Source: Stomorhina lunata | Taxonomy: Eukaryota; Arthropoda; Insecta; Diptera; Rhiniidae | Direction: 5' to 3' | NCBI GenBank assembly: GCA_933228675.1 | Contig: OW121745.1 | Location: 219,346-283,345 of the forward strand | DNA: 64,000 bases | Part shown: in pieces, positions 40,939 to 53,225 of the stretch | How positions within the stretch are numbered: position 1 is the first letter of the stretch | Layout of the letters: each line of letters starts with the position of its first letter | Translations under genes and position numbers: made by a program | Notes under the pieces: generated by a model | The model's input: only the letters and a program-made list of their open reading frames with translations | What the model was told of the DNA's origin: nothing | Database searches by the model: none

Positions 40939-41808
40939 TTATGCCACAATCAATAAGTATTAACAAAATATTAAACATGTGCTTGGTACTTTTACGATAA
41001 ATGGGGTTCCAAAAGGTGAAAACGGGAAAATATTCATTTAAGCTAATGAAGTCAGAAGTATAAATTAGAGATGTGTCAATCAAAGGGGTAAAAAAGGGGA
41101 AAATCGATGACATTATATCTTCTTAACCTAATGGATGGAAACAAACACTAAAATGGTCTAAGATCAGCCCTAAAAATTAAGGGACTTTTCAGTACTTTTT
41201 GCAAACTAAGCAGTTTTGGGGTTAAAATAGGGTAGAAAATAAAAACATTAGTAAAGTTATATCTCTGATACTAATATCGACAGAAAAAAAATTAAATTGA
41301 ATTTAGATCGAATAGAAAAATAAAAAGTCATGTTTTTAGTAGGTACTTTTCGTAAATGAGCTAAAAATAGGGAATAAAAAGGATAAAAACAAAATTTTGG
41401 TACTTTTTTGACCCATATATAATTTTTGAATCAATTATTATAGAAACAAAATTTATACCGCAATCGAAAATAACAAAAACGGGTCAAATAAAACAAAAAA
41501 TAAATCAATGATTTATGGACTGTTCTATTGACATTGAAGAAATATGTGACAGGTGTTTGGTAAACAATGGGTAAAAAAAGGAAACTTTTGTAAAATATTC
41601 AAAATCAAAAGCGACAAGAACAAGATTTAAATTGGGTTAGCAATCAAAATTGGGTCAGCTACAAAAATAAGGGAGGCGTGTGTAGTACTTTTTTGTCCTA
41701 TATGTATCTTAAGAACCAATAAGTATTTAATTTAATTTATATCGGAATTGATAAATAAGTGAAAAAGTTATTTTGGTAAATTTTGTAACTTTGTCAATTC
41801 AAATGGTG

Positions 41809-41826
41809 CCGCTAACGAAGTAGCGG
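41809..41826 (+). other. Helitron 3' terminal hairpin
   Basis: CCGCTA and TAGCGG pair around ACGAAG, 13 bp before the CTAG end. It marks the probable terminus of the 11.9-kb element. Confidence 0.7.
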
Positions 41827-42122
41827 GTTATAAAGCTAGTAATATATAAATGCGCAACAATTTCTATGATTTCTTAAAAAAATAAAAAAAACATGAAATC
41901 TAAAGTTTTAAAATTTTTGCCTTATTTTATGATTTTTTGGATCGTTTTCTGTTTTGGTTTGCATGAATTCTGAATGGAAATGGTGTATTTTTAGCACGTA
42001 ATAATCTTAGCATTAGTGAAGGTGTAACCATTGGAATTGAACTATTGCTAGTATTTTTAATTCATTTAAACATCAGGTATATTACTGAGTTTTTAAAAAT
42101 AACAATCTTTTAACTGCGATAA

Positions 42123-42410
42123 ATTGCCAACCGTAGAATAATTTGGAATCTAAAACAGCCAGTAAATTACAAAATAGCATTTAATCTACAGATATCAGGT
42201 TTTAATGCTCTACACGACTATGCCGTTTTTGATATTCACAAAAAGTTTGAAAAAAGTATAGCCCTAGAATACACAATATTTTCTGATGAGGACGAGGAAT
42301 CGCGTAAAGCCTCTCGCATTCGCGATAGACCAAAATATAGATGTAACATTGTAAAAATCTTCGTGTTCTTTATAAAAAAAAATTATAAAAAAAACGTGCA
42401 ACCTTTTTAA
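42123..42410 (+). pseudogene. Unrecognised open frame without ATG
   Basis: Ninety-five codons are open from a stop at 42120 to the TAA at 42408. The middle is protein-like: NALHDYAVFDIHKKFEKSI, then EYTIFSDEDEESRKASRIRD with an acidic patch and a basic end. A TTTAATCTACAG acceptor-like site at 42191 could start an exon there. I do not recognise the family. It may be a fragment of a transposase N-terminus, a host exon remnant, or chance. 41840-42122 and 42411-42871 show nothing else. Confidence 0.25.
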
Positions 42411-43047
42411 AATTGATCATATTCTTTTCATAATATGCTGCATCAAAAACGTGCAAAAATGTTATATTTTCTACACTCATTCTACGAGCACTTTCCTACA
42501 ACCCTGCTGTTACTCTTTATACAAATGTGAGCTATTTTTGTTTATTTTATTTTTGTGTATACATATTTGCTCTGGAGCGAATTTCATAAAAATATTAATA
42601 AAGCTGCAAGTAAAAAAAATGCAAACTGGTAAAAGCAAAAAATTTGCATACTTTTACTGCAACATTAAGGGTAACATATTTCTCTAGAAAAGAAACCACC
42701 ATTAAATTGAGCTACTGAATTTAGTGTTCAAACATACTCAATTTATTTTAGTCAATTAAGATTTTACAGTTTAAAACTTATGGCCCATATTTAACAATAT
42801 CACTAAACTGCCAGAAGTGGAAGTGATTAAGGATATTACTGCTTGTCGATAAACTTGTTTGTACATGTTCTTATACCCTCACCAATAGGTGAAAGGGTAT
42901 TATAAGTTTGTCATTCAGTTTGTAATTTTTTCATTATTATTCTTTGTGGAGCTCCTGATGAGTGTACCCAAACGAGTTATACACAAAAAAAAAAAACGCA
43001 GCAAGCTATTGAATTTCATTAAAATCGGTCCATAAACACCCGAGATA

Positions 43048-43734
43048 AAGAGTGTTCTAAAAAAAATATGCACTTACTATTTTAGACAAAATTTATCCAT
43101 AGTGCAAGAAATTATTTATTTTTTGATCAAGTTAATTTCTATAGATATGTCAGATACTATTATTTTAGAAATTAATAATTTTCAATAGTTATTTCAATCA
43201 AAATGGACTGCGAAAAAAAAGTTCGTGAAAATATAATTAAAACTTTTAAAAAAAATCCGTCATGGACTTTTAAAAAAATAGCTAAAAATTTGAAAGTTGG
43301 CTCTCGAACGGTTACTAATGCCATCAGACGGTATAAGGAAAACCTAAGCATTGAAAGAAAACTTGGATCAGGGAGGAAAAAAGGTGCACAGATATTGGTG
43401 AGGCAAAAGAACTTCGGCCTGTGGAAAGGTATTGGGCTCTAGTAAAAAAGGAATTGAAGAACACAGAAAAGATTTCCAAGAACATGTCCGACTTTAAGCG
43501 CAGGTGGAACACATGCTCCAAAAAGGTTCCAGAAGCAACTGTAAAATCTTTAATGGGAGGGTTTCCGAAAAAAGTCGATAATTTTGCAAAACCCGAGTAC
43601 TAAATAAACATTTTAATGCTAAATGATTTTGTATAATATGCCATTATATTTGCGTATTTTGTAGAGTTTTTATATTAAAAGGTTTGATTTTTATTTAAGA
43701 AAATCCAACTACAAATTTTATTTAGAGCACTCTT
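43048..43734 (+). mobile_element. Tc1/mariner element with internal deletion
   Basis: It is 687 bp, flanked by TA on both sides. The ends are AAGAGTGTTCTAAAAAAAAT and, inverted, AAGAGTGCTCTAAATAAAAT. The interrupted host phrase GAGATATCACTAAAATACT is restored if the element is removed. Only the two ends of the transposase gene remain. Confidence 0.85.
43203..43603 (+). pseudogene. Tc1-like transposase, N- and C-terminal ends only
   Basis: 43203-43400 encodes a helix-turn-helix DNA-binding domain (SWTFKKIAKNLKVGSRTVTN, then ERKLGSGRKKG). Near 43400 it shifts frame and continues with RPVERYWALVKKELKNTEK, MSDFKRRWNTCSKKV and ATVKSLMGGFPKKV to a stop at 43601. That is the end of a Tc1-like transposase starting around the third catalytic acidic residue. 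About 150-200 residues with the first two catalytic Asp are deleted, so only DNA binding could be retained, and the frame break makes even that doubtful. Confidence 0.78.
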
Positions 43735-44935
43735 TATCACTAAAATACTAAACTTTGATGACGAATTTTAAAATTTTTTTTTAAAAAAATGCAATTAAAA
43801 AATTTTTTTTTTAATTCTCATCGAATTTTGAATTTTTCCGATATCTCTGGTGTTTATATACCAATTTTGATAAAATTTAATAGCATGTTGCCTTGGAGTA
43901 TTTTCTAAAATCTGATATATAATTCAAAAAGTTAAAAAATACATTTTTTTTAATTTGTCAAATTGTGTACATCGATATTTTTTGCTTTGGCGATATCTCG
44001 GTTATTGATCTACCGATTTTAATGAAATTCAATAGTGTGCTGCGTTGAATGATTTCCTAAAATTTGATATACAGTTTAAAAAACTTCTTTTTATAATTCA
44101 AACAATTTTTTCAAAAAACACTGTTTTTTAAAAATATTTTTTTTTTTAATTTTTCAATTTGCGTAGATCGATATGTTTTGCTTTGGCGATATCTCGGTTA
44201 CTGATCTACCGATTTTGATGAAATTCAATGCGTTGAATGATTTCCGAAATTTAAAAAAAAAAAACTTTAAAAAAACACATTTTTTTTAAGAAATTTAAAT
44301 TTTTTTTGGAAAAATACAGTTTAAAAAAAAATAATTCTCATCGAATTTTGTATTTTGGCGATATCTCTGGTGCTTATAGACCGATTTTGATAAAATTTAA
44401 TAGCATGCTGCGTTGGAGAATTTTCTATCATCTGATGTTTAATTTGATATTTTTTTTTAAATAGTGTTTTTAAAAAAATTTTTCTAAAATTTGCCAATTT
44501 GCGTACATCGATATCTTTTGATTTGGCTATATCTCAGTTATTAATTTTCCTTAAATTTAATATGCAGTTCAGAATTTTTTTAAAGCACAGTTGTTTGACG
44601 AAATTTTAATTTTTTTTTAATACAGTTTTTTAACAAAAATTTGTTCGCATAGAATTTTGGTGTTTATAGACCGATTTTGAAATTTAATAGCATGCTGCGT
44701 TGGAGTATTTTCTTAAATCTGGTATAAATTTCGAAAATTAAAAAAAAAATATATTGTTTTTAAAAAAAAAAAAAAATTCTAAAATTTGTCAATTTGCGTA
44801 CATCGATTTCATTTGCTTTGGCGATATCTCAGTTATTGATCTACCGATTTTAATGAAATTCAATAGTGTGTTGCATTAAATGATTTCGTAAAATTTGATA
44901 TACAGCTCAAACAAAATTTTTTTATTAAATACACA

Positions 44936-45654
44936 GGCGCATATTCAGAAATCGTAACTAAAGTCGAAATTAGTTAAACAGATACTAAAAAATAGTTAAC
45001 AGATAGTTACAGATTCTATTCACAAATCGTAACTATCGTAGTAACGGCTGTCAGCTGATAAAAGAAATGCAACCATGTAGATTGGCTTGTGGAGAAGATA
45101 AAATGTCGATAATACCGTGATCGATATAAACTGCAATTAAACAAAATACTTTTTAAACTATCAAAAAACAATTTTTGACATGTAAAAAATTTATAGAAAT
45201 TCACAAAAAGTATTTTTTTTTATTACAGATTGAATAAAAACCAATTTAAAAAAAGTCTTACACAAATAAAATTATTCAATAAATTGTTATCGCCCGAAAA
45301 CACATCTCTTGTTTATTTTATTTTGTGTTGATGTTTTTTGGACACAAAAAATGGAAAAAAGTTCAAAGAAATTGCAGCGTTTCCTTTACGTCCTTACATT
45401 TTTCATTATGTTATCGTCTAATAATGCTTGGAAATCTCTTAAAATTGTTTTCATTTCTTTATTTTTTCTTAAAATGTTTCCCTTTCAAATAATTTATGAA
45501 ATCAATCAGCTGTTGTTGTTTGAATGTATAAGTTAGTTAACATTTAGTTATAGCTTCACCCATAATTAAGTCTAAACTTTAGTATTCGTCTGTGAATAAC
45601 TTAAATAGGCATTTAAAAAAGTTAGCACTTAGTAATGATTTGTGAATATGCGCC
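44936..45654. mobile_element. 719-bp MITE with GGCGCATATTCA ends
   Basis: The terminal inverted repeat GGCGCATATTCA is perfect over 12 bp and extends to about 27 bp with a few mismatches. It is flanked by ACA (44933-44935 and 45655-45657). Subterminal ATTCACAAATCGTAACTA repeats the end sequence. It has no transposase. A 3-bp duplication would fit Harbinger-like elements, but the target is not the usual TWA. Confidence 0.75.
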
Positions 45655-46530
45655 ACAGTATTTAAAAAAATTAAATTCGGTAATTTTCGCGACATCGAAT
45701 TTAGAGTTTTGGCAATATCTCAGATTGTTATGTACCTATTTTTTTTTAATATCGCATAATGCAATAATATCAGCAAATTGTGGAATTTTAAACAAAAAAC
45801 GGTTTTTATACAAATTAAAAAAAAAATACAATTTAAAAGAAAATAAAAAGTTTTAATTTAGCATAAAATTTCGAGTTTCGTCTTCGTGGAACACTATTAA
45901 CATCATCTAATACCTATACATAAAAGTTATGTCGGTATGCCATCCAAAAACTCATCAAACATGATTTCACCATACCGAAATATTTCTTAAATAAGTAACT
46001 TTTGAACATTATGATGGCCTTTATTAATATCCTTCGTAAGTGTTGTTGCCAAAAGTTTAATTTAAATAAGTCCGCTAAATATTCTCATTTTATTTAAGCA
46101 TACCGAAATATATCTTAAATAAGTGACTTTTAAACATTATGATGGCCTTTATTCATATCCTTCGTATGTGTTTTTGCCAGAAGTCTAATCTAAATAGGTC
46201 CGCTAAATATTCTCATTAAAGCAACCATTTAATCGGTCCTCTAATTTTAAATATATATGCTTTTAAATACAACCTCTCTTAAGGTGCGAAATGTTACAAT
46301 TTAGTGTAATGTTTTAGACCCAATATAAAACAAGGTTATTCACTTATTAAAGTACTATTCATACATTGTCAAAAAATCAAATGTATTAGAACATACAGAA
46401 AATCAAATCAAATCAGAAAATCAGTATGTATATTGATTAGTATTTTTGTAGGATTTACCTAGATCAGTCTTCAGAAACATACATACTTGTAATTGACCAC
46501 AAACTCTTTCTCTTTACTTTTGTGACACCA

Positions 46531-47360
46531 CACAGTGGTTTACGGACGTTTTTTTTTTTTTTTTTAAATAATTCTGTAACTTTTGAACGACATGAGATAT
46601 TTTCAAAAGAACTGGTCCATGAGGGGTCGGGAGAGTGATTGATAGACCTTCAAAGTTGATCACCTCGGGTGTTCGACTTTTTTAAAAATTCGCCAAAAAT
46701 CCATTTATGGATGGATTGAAAAGAAATTTTAAACTTAAGTTATCCTTGAGAAGATCTACAAAAAATACGCTTACATGTGTAGGGTTTCGAGATATTTGGG
46801 TAAAAAGAATTTTTGGGTTGATTTTTTACCTATTTTTTAAACTTTTTTTTGATCTGGTGGACGCATCTGATTACTAAAAATTCGGAGAATATTCGTTAAA
46901 TTCTGATATAATTTTTGTACAAGTCGGTTGTAGATATCTTCTTTCGTTTAAAAGTTAATAATATTTAAAGTTGAAACTTAAAAAAAATTTCGCTTTTTTT
47001 TGAGTTTTTCCCTAAAAGATATTATATTTTCTTAAGAAACATAAAAAGATTTTTAAAGTTTTTAAAAGAAAACATGAGAATTTTAAAAAGTTTTTGTTAA
47101 AACCTCTCAATTTAATGGATGTACATATCGTTACTTTAATATAGAAAGGCCCTAAGTCGTTTTTCATTTAAATCGCTTTTTAAAGCTTTATCTAATATAA
47201 TTTTATAAAAATCTTTTAATTAAAAAAAAAAACATTTTTATAGCATTAAATTCCTTAGAGAATATGGTAAAAAACTGCGTTTGAAAAATTTCTGTATCTT
47301 CATAACATAACATCTTATTTAGTTTTTTCCCCTTTCCTGTAATGTAAGAAAATAATTAGT
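46531..47360 (+). mobile_element. Left half of inverted-repeat element (CACAGTGG end)
   Basis: It starts CACAGTGGTTTACGGACG and parallels 48307-49080: GGTCGGGAGAGTGATTGATA, CGCCAAAAATCCATTTATGG and GGTTGATTTTTTACC. It stops before the symmetric part, so this is a one-armed copy. It is directly abutted by the broken end of the preceding mini-me-type element. Confidence 0.7.
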
Positions 47361-47395
47361 TAGGGCTTTTTTATATTAAAGTAACGATATGTAGA

Positions 47396-47660
47396 TAAGA
47401 AGTACGACTGTTCATAAAACATATTTTAATATTGTATTTTCTGGCTATAGGTCTAATCATTTTTGTATAAGCTTTAATCAAATTAACAAATTTCGAGACA
47501 ATCGGTCCACATTTGACCCAAACTCTCGTATAAGATAAGCTTAAATATATATAAGATATAGCTTAAATATATAAGTCTTAAGAAAAAGAAATGACATTTG
47601 ACCTCAGTGGTTCTAAAGTCTGTCAAAACCGACCATGTATCACTTCCTTACTTGTTTTAC
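47396..47660 (-). mobile_element. Mini-me-type fragment, second subfamily
   Basis: It contains CGAGACAATCGGTCCACATT and the end GTCAAAACCGACCATGTATC then TTCCTTACTTGTTTT. Inverted, this matches the start of the complete copy at 57730-58358. It ends 40 bp before TTC39 exon B. Confidence 0.65.
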
Positions 47661-47700
47661 ATATAATTTATTTTAAACTTCTTATTTTTAAAAACTTTAG

Positions 47701-47858
47701 GTTAACTATAGCCATTTAAGCGATACTGAGGCACATGCTGAATTATGTACAGCGGAGGCTCTACTGCTCAGAGCATTACTTACCTTTATAGAAGATGAAA
47801 CTTTGTCGAGTCTAATAAGAGGAGGTATGAAAATTCGCCACTGTTACAGTAGTTACAA
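47701..47858 (+). CDS. TTC39: TTC39 family protein, next internal exon
   Basis: The acceptor is AAAACTTTAG at 47700 and the donor AA/GTAAGTATTT at 47859. Fifty-two codons plus two bases are open from phase 0, matching the phase-0 end of the exon at 7856-8156. The protein reads HLSDTEAHAELCTAEALLL, RALLTFIEDETLSSLIRGG, MKIRHCYSSY. It is the conserved TTC39 block in which an acidic start, the AEC/AELC helix and the GG-x-KIR turn follow each other in all family members I know. The next exon, which should begin by completing an AAN codon, was not found downstream, so the following intron exceeds 16 kb. Missing this exon would remove the core of the domain. Confidence 0.88.
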
Positions 47859-50632
47859 GTAAGTATTTAAATTTATTTTAGTGTTTTCATATATACATAC
47901 ATATGTACATTAGGGTGGCAATTTTTTGTATGTAAGAAATTTTTTGTTTGAATTTTATGGCGATTCAACAGAGTATTATGACACTGGTCTTAAAATTAAG
48001 CTCTGAGAATATGAGCCACATCGGACAACGTTCTTTTGTATAGGAAAAAACAGCTTATTTTTTATTTTTGAGAAATTTCAAGGAAAAATATAAAATTTTT
48101 ACAAGAAAAAATAATAATAAAAAACTGAAATTATGACCAAAAATTGTCGTTCTCGCGAAATTCGACGATTTCAAATCACAGGTACGGTTCATATCGGCCT
48201 TTATCAGTTTTATTCTTCCATTTGTCTGTTTTAATACACTGGTGAGCAAATTTTAAATTTGTAACATAATTTTCAACAAATTAAAAAATTATTTTTGAAA
48301 CCGCCCCACAGTGGTTTACGGACGCTTTTTTTGGAAATAATTCTGTAACGACTGGAAACATTTGAATGAAATTTGGCATGGTGATAGTCAAGTAGTATTC
48401 GAGGGAGAGGGATTGATAGACCTTCAAAGTTGGTCACCTCGTGTGTTCGACTAAAAATTCGCCAAAAATCCATTTATGGATGGATTGAAAAGAAATTTTA
48501 AGCTTAAGTTGTCCTTGAGAAGATCTACAAAAAATACGCTTAAAGAAAAAGGGTAAAAAGGAATTTTTGGGTTGATTTTTTCCTATTTTTTAAGCTTTTT
48601 TTGATCTGGTGGACGCATCTGAGGACCAAAAATTCTTTCAATTTGTAATAAAATTCTATATAATTTTTGTGCAAGTCGGCTATAGATATCTTCTTTCGTT
48701 TAAAAGTTAAATTAAAGTTAAAGATGAAACTTAAAAAAAATTTCGCTTTTTTTTTTAATTTTTCCCTAAAAGATAGCTATATTTTTTCACTAATAAAAAA
48801 ATATTTTCCTAAGAAACATAAAAAGATTTTTAAAGTTTTTCAAAGAAAACATAATGAGAATGCGTATAAAACAAATTTCTTGCTAATTGGACTTTTGGTC
48901 CTCGCACGTTCACTTTCCAAAAATGCCAATTTGTAAAAAAAAAATTTAGTTTAAACGAAAATTTCTCAAAAGGCAAAGCACCGATTTGAAAAAACTTATA
49001 ATGTTTATATTTTCTGACATATCTGTTTTTGAGGAGAAAAGTTTTTTCTGAAACGCGTTGCAAATAGAGTCAGTGTTGCCATATTTGTAAAAAAACTCAA
49101 TTTTGCAGTTGAAATTTTTTAGTCTATTGCTTTTAGATCTTTTTGATCTTCATAACTACAAAATTTCATTGTGATATCTTTACCCATGTCATTTCTACAA
49201 AATATCAAATATTGAAATTATTTTCCTTAAAAAAGTAGAAAAATAATATTTTTTTGTTTTACCATACAAAGTGTTAAAAGATTAACTCAACTTAAACTTT
49301 GCCTCCCATAGCATTTTTAATCTAAATATTGGAGTATTGGAGAGTAATGTGTGCAAATAAAGTTAATGGTGCACAGTGATATTAACTCTACAATTTCTAA
49401 ACTACTAGACGGATTTTGACTAAAATTGGAACTTCAAGAGAAGAGGTGTGAGGCTTTTCGATCAATGTTTAAGAATGTATTTGCCGGTAGCACAGTGGGC
49501 ACTACAGTGGGCCAAAGTTGCCTACCTCGGGTATATAGAACCTTTGGGTCCGTATAACTTTCGCCAATTGGGTCCGATCTAAAAGATTTTTACATTTTCG
49601 AAAACTTCTTAAAAAAATTAAGACATGCTTATTGTACTACTTTATCTCTTATAGTTTAAGAGATATTTGAATCCAAATTTTTTTTTTGCTTTTTTTGGTA
49701 TGTCTTCTAGCCTTTTTTGGACTATTAATCTTTTCTTAATAACACAGAAAAATTCTTCAAAATTTGTGTACCGAAAAAAGCGTGAAAAATTATTTTTTTT
49801 TTTCATAAAAAATAATATTACTTTTTCAATATTTTTGAAAAATTTTTTTCAAAAGACTCAATTCGTTTTTTACATTTTCTAAAAGGCTGGACTTGAGGGA
49901 TCAGTATAAACTATATTTCTAAAAATTTTGGAAATGCACCCTACAACCAGCGGTAGTCGAAAATCAGCCATTTTTTAACAAAACTTGTGGTTTTTGTGAC
50001 TGTAAAAAAATTGTTTATTTTATCTCAAAACTTTTTTTAACAAAATTGTATTAAGAATAATGTTCTTAACATCTGTGCAAAAATCTGATAGAGCCCGGCT
50101 TTTAATCGGTTCACACGGGCCGCTTTTCTAAAAAAACTCAAATATGCGAAAAGCATACTCTTCCATATTCAAAAATTTTAATTTAAGTTTCAGAACTTGT
50201 TCCGAAATTTATATTTCTGATTTTCGCATACACAGGTCCATACTATGTATAAAAATAGTCGTAAACAAGGTATACCTTTAGAGATTTTTTCGAAAAATTA
50301 CAAAGTAATGTTAAAAAATTATATTAAAATTTTATGAAGTCAAATATCTCTTAAACTATAAGAGATAAGGTAGTACAATAAGCACATTTTTTCTTAATTT
50401 TTTAAGAAGTTTTCGAAAATGTTTCTTTTAGACCTCTTCTCTTGACGTTCCAAATTTTTCAAAATCCGTCTAGTAGTTTAGAAATTGCAGAGTTTATATT
50501 ACTCTCCAATACTCCAATATTTAGCTTAAAAATGCTATGGGAGGCAAAGTTTTCAGAGCTTTTAAATGCTATGTTTTATAGCTTGATGTACGTGTTTAGT
50601 ATCATTGGATCGGGAAGAACAGTATGTAAAAA

Positions 50633-53225
50633 AAAATTAAACGTAATAAGGAACAAGAAAGTCAATTAAATCTTTGACCAAAGCTACATTAGAAAGACGA
50701 AAAATGCATCGAATACCTAAATAATGTGAAAGAAAATGTAAATTCTATAAAACAGCAGAGAATAAACCCATTAGAGTTCAGAGATATTTCGAATATAGTA
50801 AGAAAAGCTTATCCAGTAACAAATAAGGGAGGATTAGATCTAAATAAACAACAACAATGGTTCAATATATCATGCTATAATGCAAGAAAAAAATCGTTTC
50901 AAAACTGCAAACATTTAGAAAAAATAATTGTATTGAAAATAAGAACAGGTATTTAGAAGCTAATCTGCGGTTTAAAAATATATGTAAAGTTGCATATCAA
51001 CAATACAACCGGCAACTTGACATCAAAATTGAACTCGTAAAAGATAGTAGAGATTGGTGGAAAATCGTTAAAGAAATAAGAGGCTCAAACTCAGCACCTT
51101 CAATTTCAATATCAACAGCAGAGCTAAAAACTCACTTTTATCATCTATTAAACCAACAGCAAAATTCACCAGACATTCAATATGCACAAAATTATATCAC
51201 AGATGAAGATCTGGATAAAGCTATAACAATCGATGAAATCAAAAACATTTTACAAAAAAGGAATTCAAACAAAGCACCAGGGGAAGATCGTATCCCATAT
51301 GAATTCTTTAAAAATGCGCCAGATGAATTATTAAATGAAATAGTAGCATCATGCAATGTTTTATTGGATGGAGGAAGAGTTGATGAAGTCTTTACGAAGG
51401 GAATCATATATCCAATATTTAAGAAAGGAGACCCTTCACAGTCAAGTAACTATCGTAGTATAACCTTCATGAATTGCTTGGCAAAGATAATGATGGGTCT
51501 TACTACAGAAAGACTCACAAAATGGATTGATGAAAATAGGAAACTAAATGAATTTCAAGCAGGCTTTCGAAAACAATATTCAACCTCAGATAATATTTAT
51601 AACCTAGCATCAATAGTTCATCTTAACTTTCACGAAAATAAGAAAACCTACGCTTTCTTCGTCGACTTCAAGGCTGCGTTCGATAAAGTCTCACGTTATG
51701 CATTATTTTACAAGTTAAATGCCATTGGGATATCGACAAAAGTATTAAATTTCATTGAAAACATCTATGAGAACACTAAATTTGCGGTATGGACGGGTGG
51801 AACCCTATCTGATGAATTTTTAACATCCACAGGTGTTAAACAAGGCTACCTATTGTCAACACTGCTATTCGCTATATATTTGAATGATCTGCATGATTTT
51901 TTGGGTGGCGGAATTAATGTCGGTGAAACCAATGTGCGTCTCTTGCTATACGCAGACGATATCGTCATTTTAGCAGATAAATTAACAGATGATACATAAC
52001 CTCGAAGAGTATTGCAAACTATGAAATGTCGAAGTTAATATGACCAAATCTGAGATCATGGTATTCAGAAAAGGAGGTAAAATTGCGCAAAGTGAAAAAT
52101 GGTTTTTTAAAGGACAGGAAATAACAATAACTTCGCAATATTGCTAGTTAGGAGTAATTCGAACGCCAAAAATGGTTTTTAGGAAACACGTAGAAGCAAG
52201 AAATATGGCAGCAAAAAACAGTATTAATGTCACTTGGAAGAATTTTCTTAGAAAAAACAATATAACTTTGCAATCAAAATGGAAGTTGTTTCTGGCTATA
52301 TGCAGAGCAGTGCAAACATATGGGGCCCAGGCATGGGGTTTCTCAAATTTTGAAGAAGTAGACAAGCTATCAACTTATTTTGTAAAAAAACTTTAAAAAA
52401 TCCCGAGCTCCACTCCCACATATAGTTTAATGATGGAAACAGGCTATGAATACTGCCATCTATATACTTTAGACCTCCACATAAGTTACATAACAAAAAC
52501 GCTTTTTGATTATGCGCAAGATAGATTACCACACCAACTAACCAAGATACTATTACAAAAGCAAATACACTGTATTAACCTTAATAATTTGGGTAATGAA
52601 TTTAATATATCTTGGCTAGAAAGTAATGCCAATAAAACGCAGTGGCAATTCAATTGAGAGCCAAATATTTTTCGAGCCTTCACACAAAAGCCGCACAATC
52701 AACTCGCTTATACAAAAAACTGGACCCAAATGTTGGACATGGATACTTAACGGTGTGTAATACGGCTGAAATAATGTGGATCCTTAAAGCTAGAACCGAT
52801 ATGATTAAACTTAATGGTAATATGTGTAGTGCCAATGCATCAACTTTATGTTCACTTTGTAATCTAAATGAAACAGAAAACATACAACATTTTCTTGGAC
52901 GTTGCAGTGCATTGAAAGAATTCAGAATTGTTTACTTCAAAAAGTCTTTACTTTTGGAAAACGAAATTGTGGACTTATTAAATGGCTCAACTAAAGAATG
53001 AAAAGCTTTAGCAAAATTGATTAAACAATGTGTCATGTATAGAAAACTGTTAATTGATGAATTTAATTTTTAATAATAATAATAATTGAAAACTGAACAT
53101 GTATGGATATCTTAATGTCAAATTTATATTATTTACCGACTGAGTCGTAATTATTCTATATTTCTATTTTATTTATATTGCTTAAAATTTTGAAATAAAG
53201 AATATATAATACAATATAATACAAT
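50633..53225 (+). mobile_element. LINE, 5'-truncated, 14-bp TSD
   Basis: ACAGTATGTAAAAA flanks it at 50619-50632 and 53226-53239. The 3' end has AATAAAG, then an ATAATACAATATAATACAAT tail instead of poly(A). The endonuclease is missing through truncation. I have not assigned a clade; the tail and the YADD box differ from jockey. Confidence 0.88.
50726..53001 (+). pseudogene. LINE reverse transcriptase with C-terminal zinc knuckle
   Basis: Frames shift several times. 50726-50956 covers the linker before RT. About 50935-51999 is one open frame with SNKAPGEDRIPYEF, KGIIYPIFKKGDPS, NEFQAGFRKQYSTSDNI, FFVDFKAAFDKVSRY, TGVKQGYLLSTLLFAIY and the catalytic LLYADDIVILAD. Downstream pieces 52000-52660 carry the thumb region (KWKLFLAICRAVQTYGAQAW). 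52642-53001 carries CSLCNLNETENIQHFLGRC, a Cys-Cys-His-Cys knuckle typical of several LINE groups. At least three shifts and several stops make it inactive. Confidence 0.85.

Larger units (their letters stand above)
29914..41839 (+). mobile_element. 11.9-kb non-autonomous Helitron made of tandem repeats
   Basis: The 5' end TCTATATATATAAAACTC then TAACGTGACTGACTGACTG and GCACAGCCCAAACGGCTAAA is typical of insect Helitrons. The 3' end has the hairpin CCGCTAACGAAGTAGCGG and AAAGCTAG. It is flanked by A on the left and T on the right, the normal Helitron target. No Rep/helicase is encoded. Inside are a perfect 549-bp duplication, an array of about 580-bp units, a 6.2-kb foldback insertion, and further decayed units at 40939-41800. 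Confidence 0.78.
42872..46530 (+). mobile_element. Mini-me-type element with two nested DNA elements
   Basis: It starts TATACCCTCACCAATAGGTG and continues GTTTGTCATTCAGTTTG. A series of ~220-bp blocks (43740-44930) each have GATATCTC, a TCTACCGATTTT-like phrase and AATTCAATAGTGTGCTGCGTT, with long A/T runs. The right end is lost where another element begins at 46531. A Tc1-like element and a MITE interrupt it. Confidence 0.7.
8157..47700 (+). other. TTC39: TTC39 intron, 39.5 kb
   Basis: It begins GTAAGTAATAAAG and ends CTTTAG. It joins two phase-0 exon borders that together restore the family's sequence order. Nearly all of it is mobile or repetitive DNA, annotated individually. 8157-8811 shows no gene and no clear repeat. 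Confidence 0.8.

Noticed and set aside
42955..42980. Possible second hammerhead (CTGATGAG)
   Set aside because: The CTGATGA is not followed by a stem II and GAAA in the right place.
45309..45536. 75-codon frame in the MITE
   Set aside because: Hydrophobic, from T-rich DNA inside a 719-bp MITE; no transposase motif.
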